A stretch of 64,000 nt of DNA from Curtobacterium luteum. GTDB taxonomy: Bacteria; Actinomycetota; Actinomycetes; Actinomycetales; Microbacteriaceae. Below the pieces are notes generated by a model. That model searched no databases. It saw only the letters and a program-made list of their open reading frames with translations, and was not told the DNA's origin. Location: positions 44,820-108,819 of the forward strand of contig NZ_BMOI01000013.1 of NCBI RefSeq assembly GCF_014646995.1. Direction: 5' to 3'. Both the position numbers and the translations under genes were made by a program. The number at the start of each line of letters is the position of its first letter. The first letter of the stretch is position 1. Shown here piece after piece: positions 46,351-53,460 of the stretch.

Positions 46351-47244
46351 TTGAGTTCATCCACCGACTACGACGCGTCGACGCCGCTAGCCCGTGAGAT
46401 CGCGGACCTGAACCGTCGCCGTCGGGCGATCGCGACGCAGCAGTTCCCACTGCCAGTGAAGACGCGCATCATCACGGTGTCGAACCAGAAGGGCGGGGTC
46501 GGCAAGACCACCACCACGGTCAACCTCGCGGCCGCGCTGGCGCACGGCGGCGCCCGAGTCCTCGTGATCGACCTGGACCCGCAGGGCAACGCGTCGACGG
46601 CGCTCGGCGTCGACCACCAAGCCGAGGTTGCGAGTATCTACGACGTCATCGTGGACGAAGCGCCGATCGCTGACACCGTCCAACGCTCCCCCGAGTCCGA
46701 GACACTGTGGTGCGTGCCGGCGACGATCCACCTCGCCGGGGCGGAGATCGAGCTCGTCTCGCTCGTGGCGCGGGAACAGCGGCTCCGGACGGCCCTCGAC
46801 CAGTACCTCGGTTCACTCGACGAGCCGTACCACTACGTCTTCATCGACTGCCCGCCCTCGCTCGGCCTCCTGACGATCAACGCGTTCGTCGCGGCCGAAG
46901 AGGTGCTCATCCCGATCCAGTGCGAGTACTACGCACTGGAGGGCCTGAGCCAGCTGCTCCGCAACATCGAGCTGATCGAGCGGCATCTCAACCCCAAGCT
47001 CCGGGTGTCGACGATCCTGCTGACGATGTACGACGGTCGCACGAACCTCTCGAACCAGGTCGCCAACGACGTTCGCCAGCACTTCGGGGATCAGGTCCTG
47101 ACGTCGATGATCCCCCGCTCGGTCCGCGTCAGTGAGGCACCGAGCTACGGCCAGAGCGTCGTCGCGTACGACGTGAACTCCACCGGATCGCTCTCCTACT
47201 TGGAGGCGGCATCCGAGATCGCAGCACGAGGAGCGCAGGACTGA
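46351..47244 (+). CDS. parA: Chromosome-partitioning ATPase ParA (Soj)
   Basis: 297 residues from TTG 46351, chosen because AAGAGGG sits six bases upstream; the ATG at 46327 overlaps the parS site and would add eight residues. Deviant Walker A TVSNQKGGVGKTTTTVNLAA, DLDPQGNASTALG, and IDCPPSLGLLTINAF. DNA-dependent ATPase that forms the gradient pulling ParB-parS complexes. Stop overlaps the parB ATG by one base. Confidence 0.95.
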   Translation: MSSSTDYDASTPLAREIADLNRRRRAIATQQFPLPVKTRIITVSNQKGGVGKTTTTVNLAAALAHGGARVLVIDLDPQGNASTALGVDHQAEVASIYDVIVDEAPIADTVQRSPESETLWCVPATIHLAGAEIELVSLVAREQRLRTALDQYLGSLDEPYHYVFIDCPPSLGLLTINAFVAAEEVLIPIQCEYYALEGLSQLLRNIELIERHLNPKLRVSTILLTMYDGRTNLSNQVANDVRQHFGDQVLTSMIPRSVRVSEAPSYGQSVVAYDVNSTGSLSYLEAASEIAARGAQD

Positions 47245-48209
47245 TGGCACCGAAGCGAACCGGACTCGGCCGAGGCATCGGCGCACTCATCCCCACGGTC
47301 TCCGAGCAGCAAGATCGACCGGTCGACGTCTTCTTCCCGACGGGCGGTTCACCGGCCTCCGCGCCGACGGCGGACGACCTCGTGGCCGTCCCGGGCGCTC
47401 GTCTGGTGAACCTGAACCCGCTCGATGTCGTTCCGAACGCGCAGCAGCCGCGCAAGGAGTTCCGCGAAGAGGAGCTCCAGGAGCTCGTGCACTCGATCCG
47501 CGAGATCGGTGTCCTGCAGCCCATCGTGGTCCGGCCGATCGCCGGCGCAGAGGGCAACGCGCCGCAGTACGAGCTCATCATGGGCGAGCGGCGTCTGCGT
47601 GCGACGAAAGAGTTGGGTCTCAGCACGATCCCGGCGATCGTCAAGGACACCCCGGACGACGCCATGTTGCGGGACGCACTGCTCGAGAACCTCCACCGGG
47701 CCCAGTTGAACCCGCTGGAGGAGGCGTCGGCGTACCAGCAGCTGCTCGCCGACTTCGGGATCACGCAGGAACAGCTCGCGCAGCGTATCGGTCGATCGCG
47801 CCCGCAGATCACGAACACGATCCGTCTGCTCCGACTCCCCTCCCCCGTGCAGCGCCGGGTAGCCGCGGGCGTCCTGTCTGCCGGGCACGCGCGCGCGATC
47901 CTGGCAGCTCCCGACGCCGAGTCCATGGAGTACCTGGCGGAGAAGATCGTCAATGAGGATCTGTCCGTGCGGACTGCGGAGGCGCTTGCGCAGCAGCTCT
48001 CGTCCAAGACGCCGCCGAAGTCGACGCCCCAGCCGTCGAAGCGCCAGGCGCACTTCGACGATCTGGCGGAGCGACTCGGAGATCGCCTCAACACGCGGGT
48101 CAAGATCGCTGTGGGCGCACGGAAGAGCTCGGTGACGATCGACTTCGCGAACGGCGACGACCTCAACCGCATCCTCGGAGAACTCGGCATCAACGACATC
48201 GCGAACTGA
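47244..48209 (+). CDS. parB: Chromosome-partitioning CTPase ParB (Spo0J)
   Basis: 321 residues. MAPKRTGLGRGIGALIP start (ParA-contact), PNAQQPRKEF, MGERRLRATKELGLSTIPAIV (the GERRxRA CTP-binding motif), ENLHRAQLNPLEEASAYQQL, HTH IGRSRPQITNTIRLLRLP, and a C-terminal dimerisation domain. Binds the parS sites around it, loads and spreads as a CTP-gated clamp, recruits SMC. Confidence 0.96.
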   Translation: MAPKRTGLGRGIGALIPTVSEQQDRPVDVFFPTGGSPASAPTADDLVAVPGARLVNLNPLDVVPNAQQPRKEFREEELQELVHSIREIGVLQPIVVRPIAGAEGNAPQYELIMGERRLRATKELGLSTIPAIVKDTPDDAMLRDALLENLHRAQLNPLEEASAYQQLLADFGITQEQLAQRIGRSRPQITNTIRLLRLPSPVQRRVAAGVLSAGHARAILAAPDAESMEYLAEKIVNEDLSVRTAEALAQQLSSKTPPKSTPQPSKRQAHFDDLAERLGDRLNTRVKIAVGARKSSVTIDFANGDDLNRILGELGINDIAN

Positions 48210-48485
48210 CTCACCGGTCGGCGCGTGGTGGGGTGGCTGGACGCGCATCGGAGTGAGGCCGGAATCAGTGTCCTCGGCCTGGTCGCGCTGTGGTCGCCTC
48301 GGCGCCGTCAGGTCGAGTCCGTCGTTGCCGATATCGCTCGGCGTCGGCGCGATCGACTCATCGGGAGCCGCTTTTCAGCCCAAGAGGGTTCCGGGGAGGG
48401 GTGAGCCCCTTGTTCTTCCGCAGCGCACCGCCCTCGCGGCGTGAAGCAGCGGCCTCGATCCGGGTATCGCCTTGGTCGGTCACGG

Positions 48486-48560
48486 CGGGGCGGGCTGCCG
48501 GGGGACGGGCTGCCGCGGGACGGGTTGCCGCGGGCCGGGCGGCCGCGGGCCGGGCGGCCG
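48486..48560. repeat. 15-base tandem repeat, five units
   Basis: Units of the type CGGG(A/C)CGGG(C/T)(T/G)GCCG; the last two units (48531-48545 and 48546-48560) are identical, the earlier ones differ at two to four positions. Minisatellite-like, likely variable between strains. Confidence 0.75.
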
Positions 48561-48766
48561 CGGAGCGACCGTGGGCGGGCGGCCACGGGACGGGCGTCAC
48601 GGCGACGATCACGTCCGGGTTGGAGCGTGTTCTGCCGCGCGCCGACGACCCCTGGGGTTGTCGTGTCGTGTCCTCTGCGGCCCGCTACCGGCAGGAACAA
48701 CCCCGGACGCAGCGCGGGGTCCGTCCTCCCCTGATTCGCGCGCACAACGGCGCCCAGGGCGCCCGG

Positions 48767-48800
48767 CGCGTTGGGCGTTCCACGTGGAACGCCCAACGCG
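48767..48800. promoter_or_regulatory. parS: parS within a 34-base perfect palindrome
   Basis: The parS core CGTTCCACGTGGAACG (48776-48791) is extended on both sides with perfect symmetry (CGCGTTGGG outward on the left and its complement on the right), 17 bases per arm with no loop. It may double as a transcript-end hairpin for the convergent parB and DUF218 genes. Confidence 0.8.
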
Positions 48801-48834
48801 AATCAAGTCAGGATGCGCCAGGCAGCCGGCTCAC

Positions 48835-48850
48835 CGTTTCACGTGGAACG
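48835..48850. promoter_or_regulatory. parS: parS site overlapping the DUF218 gene stop
   Basis: CGTTTCACGTGGAACG, 14 of 16 match to consensus TGTTTCACGTGGAACA (the outermost bases differ). The TGA of the minus-strand DUF218 gene lies inside it. Confidence 0.85.
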
Positions 48851-49468
48851 TCGAAGCCGCGCGAGCTTCCACAGCCCGACCGCTGCGAACAAGGGCTTCA
48901 CCACCGTCATCTCACCCCATCGATGGTCCGAGCCGGGAACCATCAGCCGTACGAGGTCCGGTCGCTGACGACGAAGGTACGTTCGAGCTTTCTCCGCGTG
49001 CAGGCTGCCCGAGGCGAAGACGAGCCACTCGGCATCGCCGAGCAACGGTACGACGTTGGCGACGTTCTCCCAGGTGCTTCGGCTTTTCCGTTCCACGCCG
49101 ATCGGGCCGGACCACCCCAACCCCTCCCGGAGATAGCGCGCGAGGAGGTCGCCTTCTGCAGTGGTACCCCGCACCGCTCCCCCGCTGCAGATGACCCGTG
49201 CGGCTGGGCGTCTCCGAACACTCCGGACCGCCACGCGAGCTCGCCATCGGTTCACCATGTTGATCCTCGTGCCGCGGTTCGCAAACCCGAGTACGACGAC
49301 AACGCCGGGGCGGTCCGCTGGTACGCCCGCCCGGTTCGTGATCCCTCGTCGCGCTGCACGGGCGTGGATCAGCTCTGACGCCCCGAGGATCGCGGCGAGA
49401 ACCACGGAGGCGGCACTGATCGTCTCGAGCGTTCCACGTGGAACACGGACGGCGCCGAGCCTGTGCAT
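48839..49468 (-). CDS. YdcF/SanA-family protein (DUF218)
   Basis: 209 residues from ATG 49468 (exact start uncertain). One N-terminal hydrophobic helix (ISAASVVLAAILGASELI, about residues 16-33) then a DUF218 domain: GVVVVLGFANRGTRINMVNRWRARVAV, ARVICSGGAVRGTTAEGDLLARYL, RSTWENVANVVPLL and FASGSLHAEKARTYLRRQ. Family function is poorly known (envelope-related, DUF218 DxxS fold). Both ends of the gene carry parS sites: one in its fifth to twelfth codon region and one at the stop. Confidence 0.8.
   Translation of the reverse strand: MHRLGAVRVPRGTLETISAASVVLAAILGASELIHARAARRGITNRAGVPADRPGVVVVLGFANRGTRINMVNRWRARVAVRSVRRRPAARVICSGGAVRGTTAEGDLLARYLREGLGWSGPIGVERKSRSTWENVANVVPLLGDAEWLVFASGSLHAEKARTYLRRQRPDLVRLMVPGSDHRWGEMTVVKPLFAAVGLWKLARLRRST
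49430..49445. promoter_or_regulatory. parS: parS site inside the DUF218 gene
   Basis: CGTTCCACGTGGAACA; core TTCCACGTGGAA is perfect and overall 14 of 16 match TGTTTCACGTGGAACA. Encodes the Val-Pro-Arg-Gly-Thr segment near the protein's N-terminus. Confidence 0.85.
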
Positions 49469-49553
49469 CCGAGGCCGCGGGTCAGTGGCGTTCGTCGCGG
49501 ATCGCCTGCTCGGCCAGTTCGGCGTACGTCCATCCAAGGTCGAAACCGGATGC

Positions 49554-50444
49554 TTAGAGCGCCTGCGGAACCAGCGACGTCTCGGTGAGGCCAGGCAAGA
49601 CGTTGGCTTCGAGGAACCACGGCGTACCGGCACCGTCGATGATGAGGTCGACCCGCGAAAGGTGTCGCAGACCGAGCGCCCGGTGCGCTGCGACCGCCGC
49701 AGCGGAGGCGGCTGCGGCCCGGTCCTCCGAGATACGCGCGGGCGTGTAGAACGTGGTCTCCCCGGCGTTGTAGCGGGCCTCGAACCCGTAGGTGCCGCTG
49801 CGTGGGACGATCTCGACGGCGGACAGCGCCACCGGTCCGTCGCCGGTGTCGATGATGCCCACGGCGACTTCGACACCGCGGATCAGCTGCTCGACCACGA
49901 CGTCGTCGCAGTACGTGTACGCCGTCACCATGGCCCGCGGGAGGTCGTTGACGTCGTCGACCAGTGTCACGCCCTGGGCGCTGCCACCACGTGCGGGCTT
50001 CACGGCCAGCGGGACGGGGTGCTCCCCGGCGATCGCGTCGAGGACACCGACGGCGCCGAGTTCGCGGAACACGTCGTGGGACAGCGTGATGGAGCGCGGC
50101 GTCCGGACGCCGGCGCGTGCAACGAGTGCCGATGCCGTCGGCTTGTCCCACGCCAGGCGAGCCGACGTGGAGCGTGAACCGACGAACGGGACGTCGAGTG
50201 CTTCGAGGATCCCCCGCAGCGCGCCGTCCTCCCCGGAGGCGCCGTGCAACGCGGGCCAGACGACGTCCGGGCGGGACTCCGCGAGCGCAGGCAGGAGCGA
50301 CGCGTCAGCATCCCGGAGATCGACGCGCCAACCGTAGCCGGTCAGGGAGTCAGCGACCCGCCTGCCCGAGCGGAGCGAGACGTCGCGTTCGTGCGAGATC
50401 CCTCCGGCGACGACGACGACGTGGCGGTTGGCAGGCGCGGCCAT
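49554..50444 (-). CDS. ddl: D-alanine-D-alanine ligase-like protein, apparently truncated by a nonsense codon
   Basis: 296 residues. ATP-grasp ligase: VVAGGISHERDVSLRSGRRV, VWPALHGASGEDGALRGILEALDVPFVGS, KPARGGSAQGV, RVDLIIDG and the C-terminal metal site FLEANVLPGLTETSLVP. Joins two D-Ala or similar substrates for peptidoglycan; a paralog of the main ddl is likely elsewhere. After TAA (49554-49556) the same frame continues without interruption for 23 codons (ASGFDLGWTYAELAEQAIRD..., quoted up to 20) to a TGA at 49482-49484 and matches the family's final helix (compare WEASG..YPELIDRLIELA), indicating loss of the last helix. Confidence 0.82.
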   Translation of the reverse strand: MAAPANRHVVVVAGGISHERDVSLRSGRRVADSLTGYGWRVDLRDADASLLPALAESRPDVVWPALHGASGEDGALRGILEALDVPFVGSRSTSARLAWDKPTASALVARAGVRTPRSITLSHDVFRELGAVGVLDAIAGEHPVPLAVKPARGGSAQGVTLVDDVNDLPRAMVTAYTYCDDVVVEQLIRGVEVAVGIIDTGDGPVALSAVEIVPRSGTYGFEARYNAGETTFYTPARISEDRAAAASAAAVAAHRALGLRHLSRVDLIIDGAGTPWFLEANVLPGLTETSLVPQAL

Positions 50445-50483
50445 GCGGGTGGTCCTCCGGGGTGGAACGACGGAAAGTGCTGA

Positions 50484-51788
50484 TCAGGAGATGTTCGGCG
50501 GCGGCGCGGACACCGACGACGACATGCGGACGACCGAGTTCGGGCGCGTGGCCGGGCCGAACGTCTCGAGGAGTTCGAGCTCGTCGTTCACGACGGTCGC
50601 GAGCCGCTTCACGCCCAGTCGGATATGCTCGGGCGTGGGGTAGCAGAACGAGAGGCGGATGTTGCCGCCCCCTCGACCGTCCGCGTAGAAGGCGGTGCCG
50701 GGGGTGTACGCGACGAGCTCCTTCACCGCGCGTGGGAGCATCCCCTTGGAGTCGAGCGACTCCGGGAGGGTCAGCCAGACGAAGAACCCGCCGTTCGGCT
50801 TCGTCCACGAGAGGTCCGGGAGGAACTCCCCCAGCGCGGACAGCATGGCGTCGCGTCGTTCGGCGTAGAGGCCGCGGAACGTGTCCACCTGCCCCTTCCA
50901 GTCGGCGGCGTCGAGGTAGGCGTTCACGACGTACTGTCCGAACGAGTTCGGGGAGAGCACGGCGGACTCGTTCGCGAGGACGAGCTTCTCGCGGATCGCG
51001 TGCGGAGCGAGCGCCCAGCCGACGCGGAAGCCCGGGGCGAGGGTCTTCGAGAAGGACCCGAGGTAGACCACGCCCTCGTCGTCGATCGAACGGATCGCCT
51101 GCGGCGCCGCCTCGTCGAACCAGAGCAGGCCGTACGGGTTGTCCTCGAGGACGAGGATCCCGTTCGAGCGGCAGATGTCGACGACCTCGATACGGCGTTC
51201 GCGGCTCATCGTGACGCCGGCCGGGTTGTGGAAGTTCGGGATCGTGTAGAGGAACTTCATCCGCTTCCCCTGCGCGCGCAGGTTGGCGATGGTCTCACGG
51301 AGCGCCTCCGGGACGAGTCCGTGCTCGTCGGTCGCCACGTGGACCGTCTCGGCCTGGTACGAGCGGAAGACCCCGATCGCGCCGACGTACGACGGGGACT
51401 CGGCGAGGACGACGTCGCCCGGATCGATGAACAGTCGCGTGACGAGGTCGAGCGCGTGCTGCGAGCCGGTGGTGACCACGACGTCGTCCGCGGAGGCACG
51501 GATGCCCTCGAGGCTCATCACGTCGACGATGTGCTCGCGGAGGGACCGGAGGCCCTGTCCGCCGCCGTACTGGAGCGCCATGGCCGCGTCCTCGGCCATC
51601 ACGCGGTCGAGCGAGCCGGTGACGAGCTCACGGGGCAATGCGGAGACGTACGGCATGCCGCCGGCGAGCGAGACGACCTCGGGTCGGGACGCGACGGCGA
51701 ACAGGGCTCGGACCTCGGAGGCGCTCAGCCCGGCGGTGCGCTGGGCGTAGGAGTCGTACCAAGGGTCGAGGCTGGTGCCGTTCGTCAT
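50484..51788 (-). CDS. PLP-dependent aminotransferase, MocR/2-aminoadipate type (class I/II)
   Basis: 434 residues. Fold type I: YGGGQGLRSLREHI, TTGSQHALDLVTRLFIDPGDVV, TIPNFHNPAGVTMS (PLP-phosphate region), EDNPYGLLWFDE, and catalytic Lys in YLGSFSKTLAPGFRVGW. This matches the LysN/2-aminoadipate and aromatic/valine-pyruvate aminotransferase group. No HTH domain is present. Substrate unclear. The gene lies between ddl and trxA; whether it shares their transcript is not clear from sequence. Confidence 0.88.
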   Translation of the reverse strand: MTNGTSLDPWYDSYAQRTAGLSASEVRALFAVASRPEVVSLAGGMPYVSALPRELVTGSLDRVMAEDAAMALQYGGGQGLRSLREHIVDVMSLEGIRASADDVVVTTGSQHALDLVTRLFIDPGDVVLAESPSYVGAIGVFRSYQAETVHVATDEHGLVPEALRETIANLRAQGKRMKFLYTIPNFHNPAGVTMSRERRIEVVDICRSNGILVLEDNPYGLLWFDEAAPQAIRSIDDEGVVYLGSFSKTLAPGFRVGWALAPHAIREKLVLANESAVLSPNSFGQYVVNAYLDAADWKGQVDTFRGLYAERRDAMLSALGEFLPDLSWTKPNGGFFVWLTLPESLDSKGMLPRAVKELVAYTPGTAFYADGRGGGNIRLSFCYPTPEHIRLGVKRLATVVNDELELLETFGPATRPNSVVRMSSSVSAPPPNIS

Positions 51789-51920
51789 CGTGTGCTCCGT
51801 TCACTGAGGCATTCCCGCCACACTACGACATGTGCTGGAGAAACCCGGGGTCCGATCCGGTGCTGGTGGCCTCTGGCGTGAGAGAACGCACCACCGGGTC
51901 CCCAGGTGCCCCGGGACGAG

Positions 51921-51956
51921 AGAACGCCCCGCCTCCCGGAGGGGACGGGGCGTTCT
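51921..51956 (-). terminator. Terminator after trxA
   Basis: AGAACGCCCCG / CGGGGCGTTCT 11-base perfect stem, 15 bases beyond the trxA stop on the minus strand. Confidence 0.75.
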
Positions 51957-51971
51957 GGTGGTCGCAGGCGA

Positions 51972-52298
51972 CTACGCGAGGAACTCGGCGAGGTCGGCCT
52001 CGAGCGCGGGCTTCGGCTTGGCGCCGATGACGGTCTTGACGACCTCGCCGCCCTTGAAGACCTTCATCGCCGGGATCGACGTGATCTGGTAGTTCATCGC
52101 CGACTGCGGGTTGTCGTCGACGTTCAGCTTCACGATCTCGATCTTGTCGGCGTGCTCGGCGGCGATCTGGTCGAGGATCGGCGAGACCGCGCGACACGGG
52201 CCGCACCACTCGGCCCAGAAGTCGACGAGGATGGTCTTGTCGGACTTCAGGACCTCGTCCGAGAAGGTGGCGTCGGTGACTGCCTTGGCGTTGGACAT
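51972..52298 (-). CDS. trxA: Thioredoxin
   Basis: 108 residues from ATG 52298. Active site FWAEWCGPCRAVSP, cis-Pro SIPAMKVFKGGEVV. No signal peptide, so cytosolic. Works with TrxB, encoded 83 bases upstream on the same strand. Confidence 0.97.
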   Translation of the reverse strand: MSNAKAVTDATFSDEVLKSDKTILVDFWAEWCGPCRAVSPILDQIAAEHADKIEIVKLNVDDNPQSAMNYQITSIPAMKVFKGGEVVKTVIGAKPKPALEADLAEFLA

Positions 52299-52381
52299 GT
52301 GTGCTCCTTCGTGGATCCCGGTCGCAGCCGAGAAGTCGTTCGGTGGGTACAACGGCCGAGCCGTCGTCGTATTCCCCGGGG

Positions 52382-53380
52382 TCAGGCCCGAGCGGCCTCG
52401 ACGTCGATCGTCACCGGGGACTCGAGGGTCGCGCCCTCTGCCGGCCCGGTGAGTGCGTCGTCGAGCTCGGCGAGGTACTTCTCGGCGTCCAGCGCCGCGA
52501 CCGTGCCGGAGCCCGCAGCCGTGATCGCCTGCCGGTAGGTCGGGTCGATGACGTCGCCCGCGGCGAAGACACCCGGGAGGTTGGTCTTCGACGAGCGACC
52601 CTGGACGGCGATCGTGCCTTCCGGTGCGATGTCGATCTGCCCGTGGATGAGATGGGTCCGCGGGTCGTTGCCGATCGCGATGAAGAGACCGTCGAGCTCG
52701 AGCGACGAGGTCTCACCGGTGACGGTGTCGCGCAGCTGCACGCCCGTCACGGAGGACTCACCGTCGATGCCGATGACCTCCTTGTTCCACGCGAACTCGA
52801 TCTTCGGGTCGTTGTGGGCGCGGTCCTGCATGATCTTGGAGGCGCGCAGGGTGTCCTTGCGGTGGATCACCGTCACCTTGTCGGCGAAGCGCGTGAGGAA
52901 CGTGGCCTCCTCCATCGCGGAGTCGCCACCACCGACGACGGCGATGTTCTTCTGCCGGAAGAAGAACCCGTCGCAGGTCGCGCACCACGAGACACCGTGG
53001 CCGGACAGGCGCTCCTCGTCGGGGAGGCCGAGGTGCCGGTACGCCGAGCCGGTGGCGTAGATGACCGCGAGGGCCTCGAACGTCTCGCCGGAGCCGACGG
53101 TGACCTTCTTGACCTCACCGGTCAGGTCGACCGACACGGCGTCGTCGTACAGGACCTCGGCTCCGAACTTCTCGGCCTGCTCCTGCATCTTGATCATCAG
53201 GTCGGGGCCCTGGATGCCCTCGGGGAAGCCGGGGAAGTTCTCGACCTCCGTCGTCTTGGTGAGCTCGCCGCCCGTCTCGACGCTGGACGCGACGATCAGG
53301 GGCTTGAGCTCCGCGCGCGCGGCGTAGATGCCGGCGGTGAACCCGGCCGGACCGGAACCGATGATGATGAGCTGGCGCAT
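52382..53380 (-). CDS. trxB: Thioredoxin-disulfide reductase
   Basis: 332 residues. FAD motif IIGSGPAGFTAGIYAARA, redox centre SWCATCDGFFF (C-A-T-C), NADPH-binding VVGGGDSAMEEATFL, and C-terminal GVFAAGDVIDPTYRQAITAAGSG. Reduces TrxA with NADPH. Confidence 0.97.
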   Translation of the reverse strand: MRQLIIIGSGPAGFTAGIYAARAELKPLIVASSVETGGELTKTTEVENFPGFPEGIQGPDLMIKMQEQAEKFGAEVLYDDAVSVDLTGEVKKVTVGSGETFEALAVIYATGSAYRHLGLPDEERLSGHGVSWCATCDGFFFRQKNIAVVGGGDSAMEEATFLTRFADKVTVIHRKDTLRASKIMQDRAHNDPKIEFAWNKEVIGIDGESSVTGVQLRDTVTGETSSLELDGLFIAIGNDPRTHLIHGQIDIAPEGTIAVQGRSSKTNLPGVFAAGDVIDPTYRQAITAAGSGTVAALDAEKYLAELDDALTGPAEGATLESPVTIDVEAARA

Positions 53381-53460
53381 GCCTCGCTGCCCTTCCGTTG
53401 AGTGCTGACCGGGTCAACACATGCTACCGGCGCGGCATTCCACGGCACCGTGCAGCGCGG

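Larger units (their letters stand above)
48210..48834. other. Gene-free stretch after parB
   Basis: 625 bases, convergent region between parB and the DUF218 gene. Holds a 15-base tandem repeat (48486-48560) and a parS embedded in a long palindrome (48767-48800). Open frames here (for example the RAAAG-rich ones) merely translate the repeats. Confidence 0.7.

Noticed and set aside
48486..48560. CRISPR array
   Set aside because: Units are directly adjacent with no spacers and there are no cas genes nearby.
48290..49378. Plus-strand ORF rich in Gly-Arg-Ala-Ala repeats
   Set aside because: It simply translates the 15-base tandem repeat and then runs antisense to the DUF218 gene.
49469..49876. 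Upstream extension of the DUF218 gene through the ddl region
   Set aside because: The extension overlaps ddl in another frame and lacks protein-like character.
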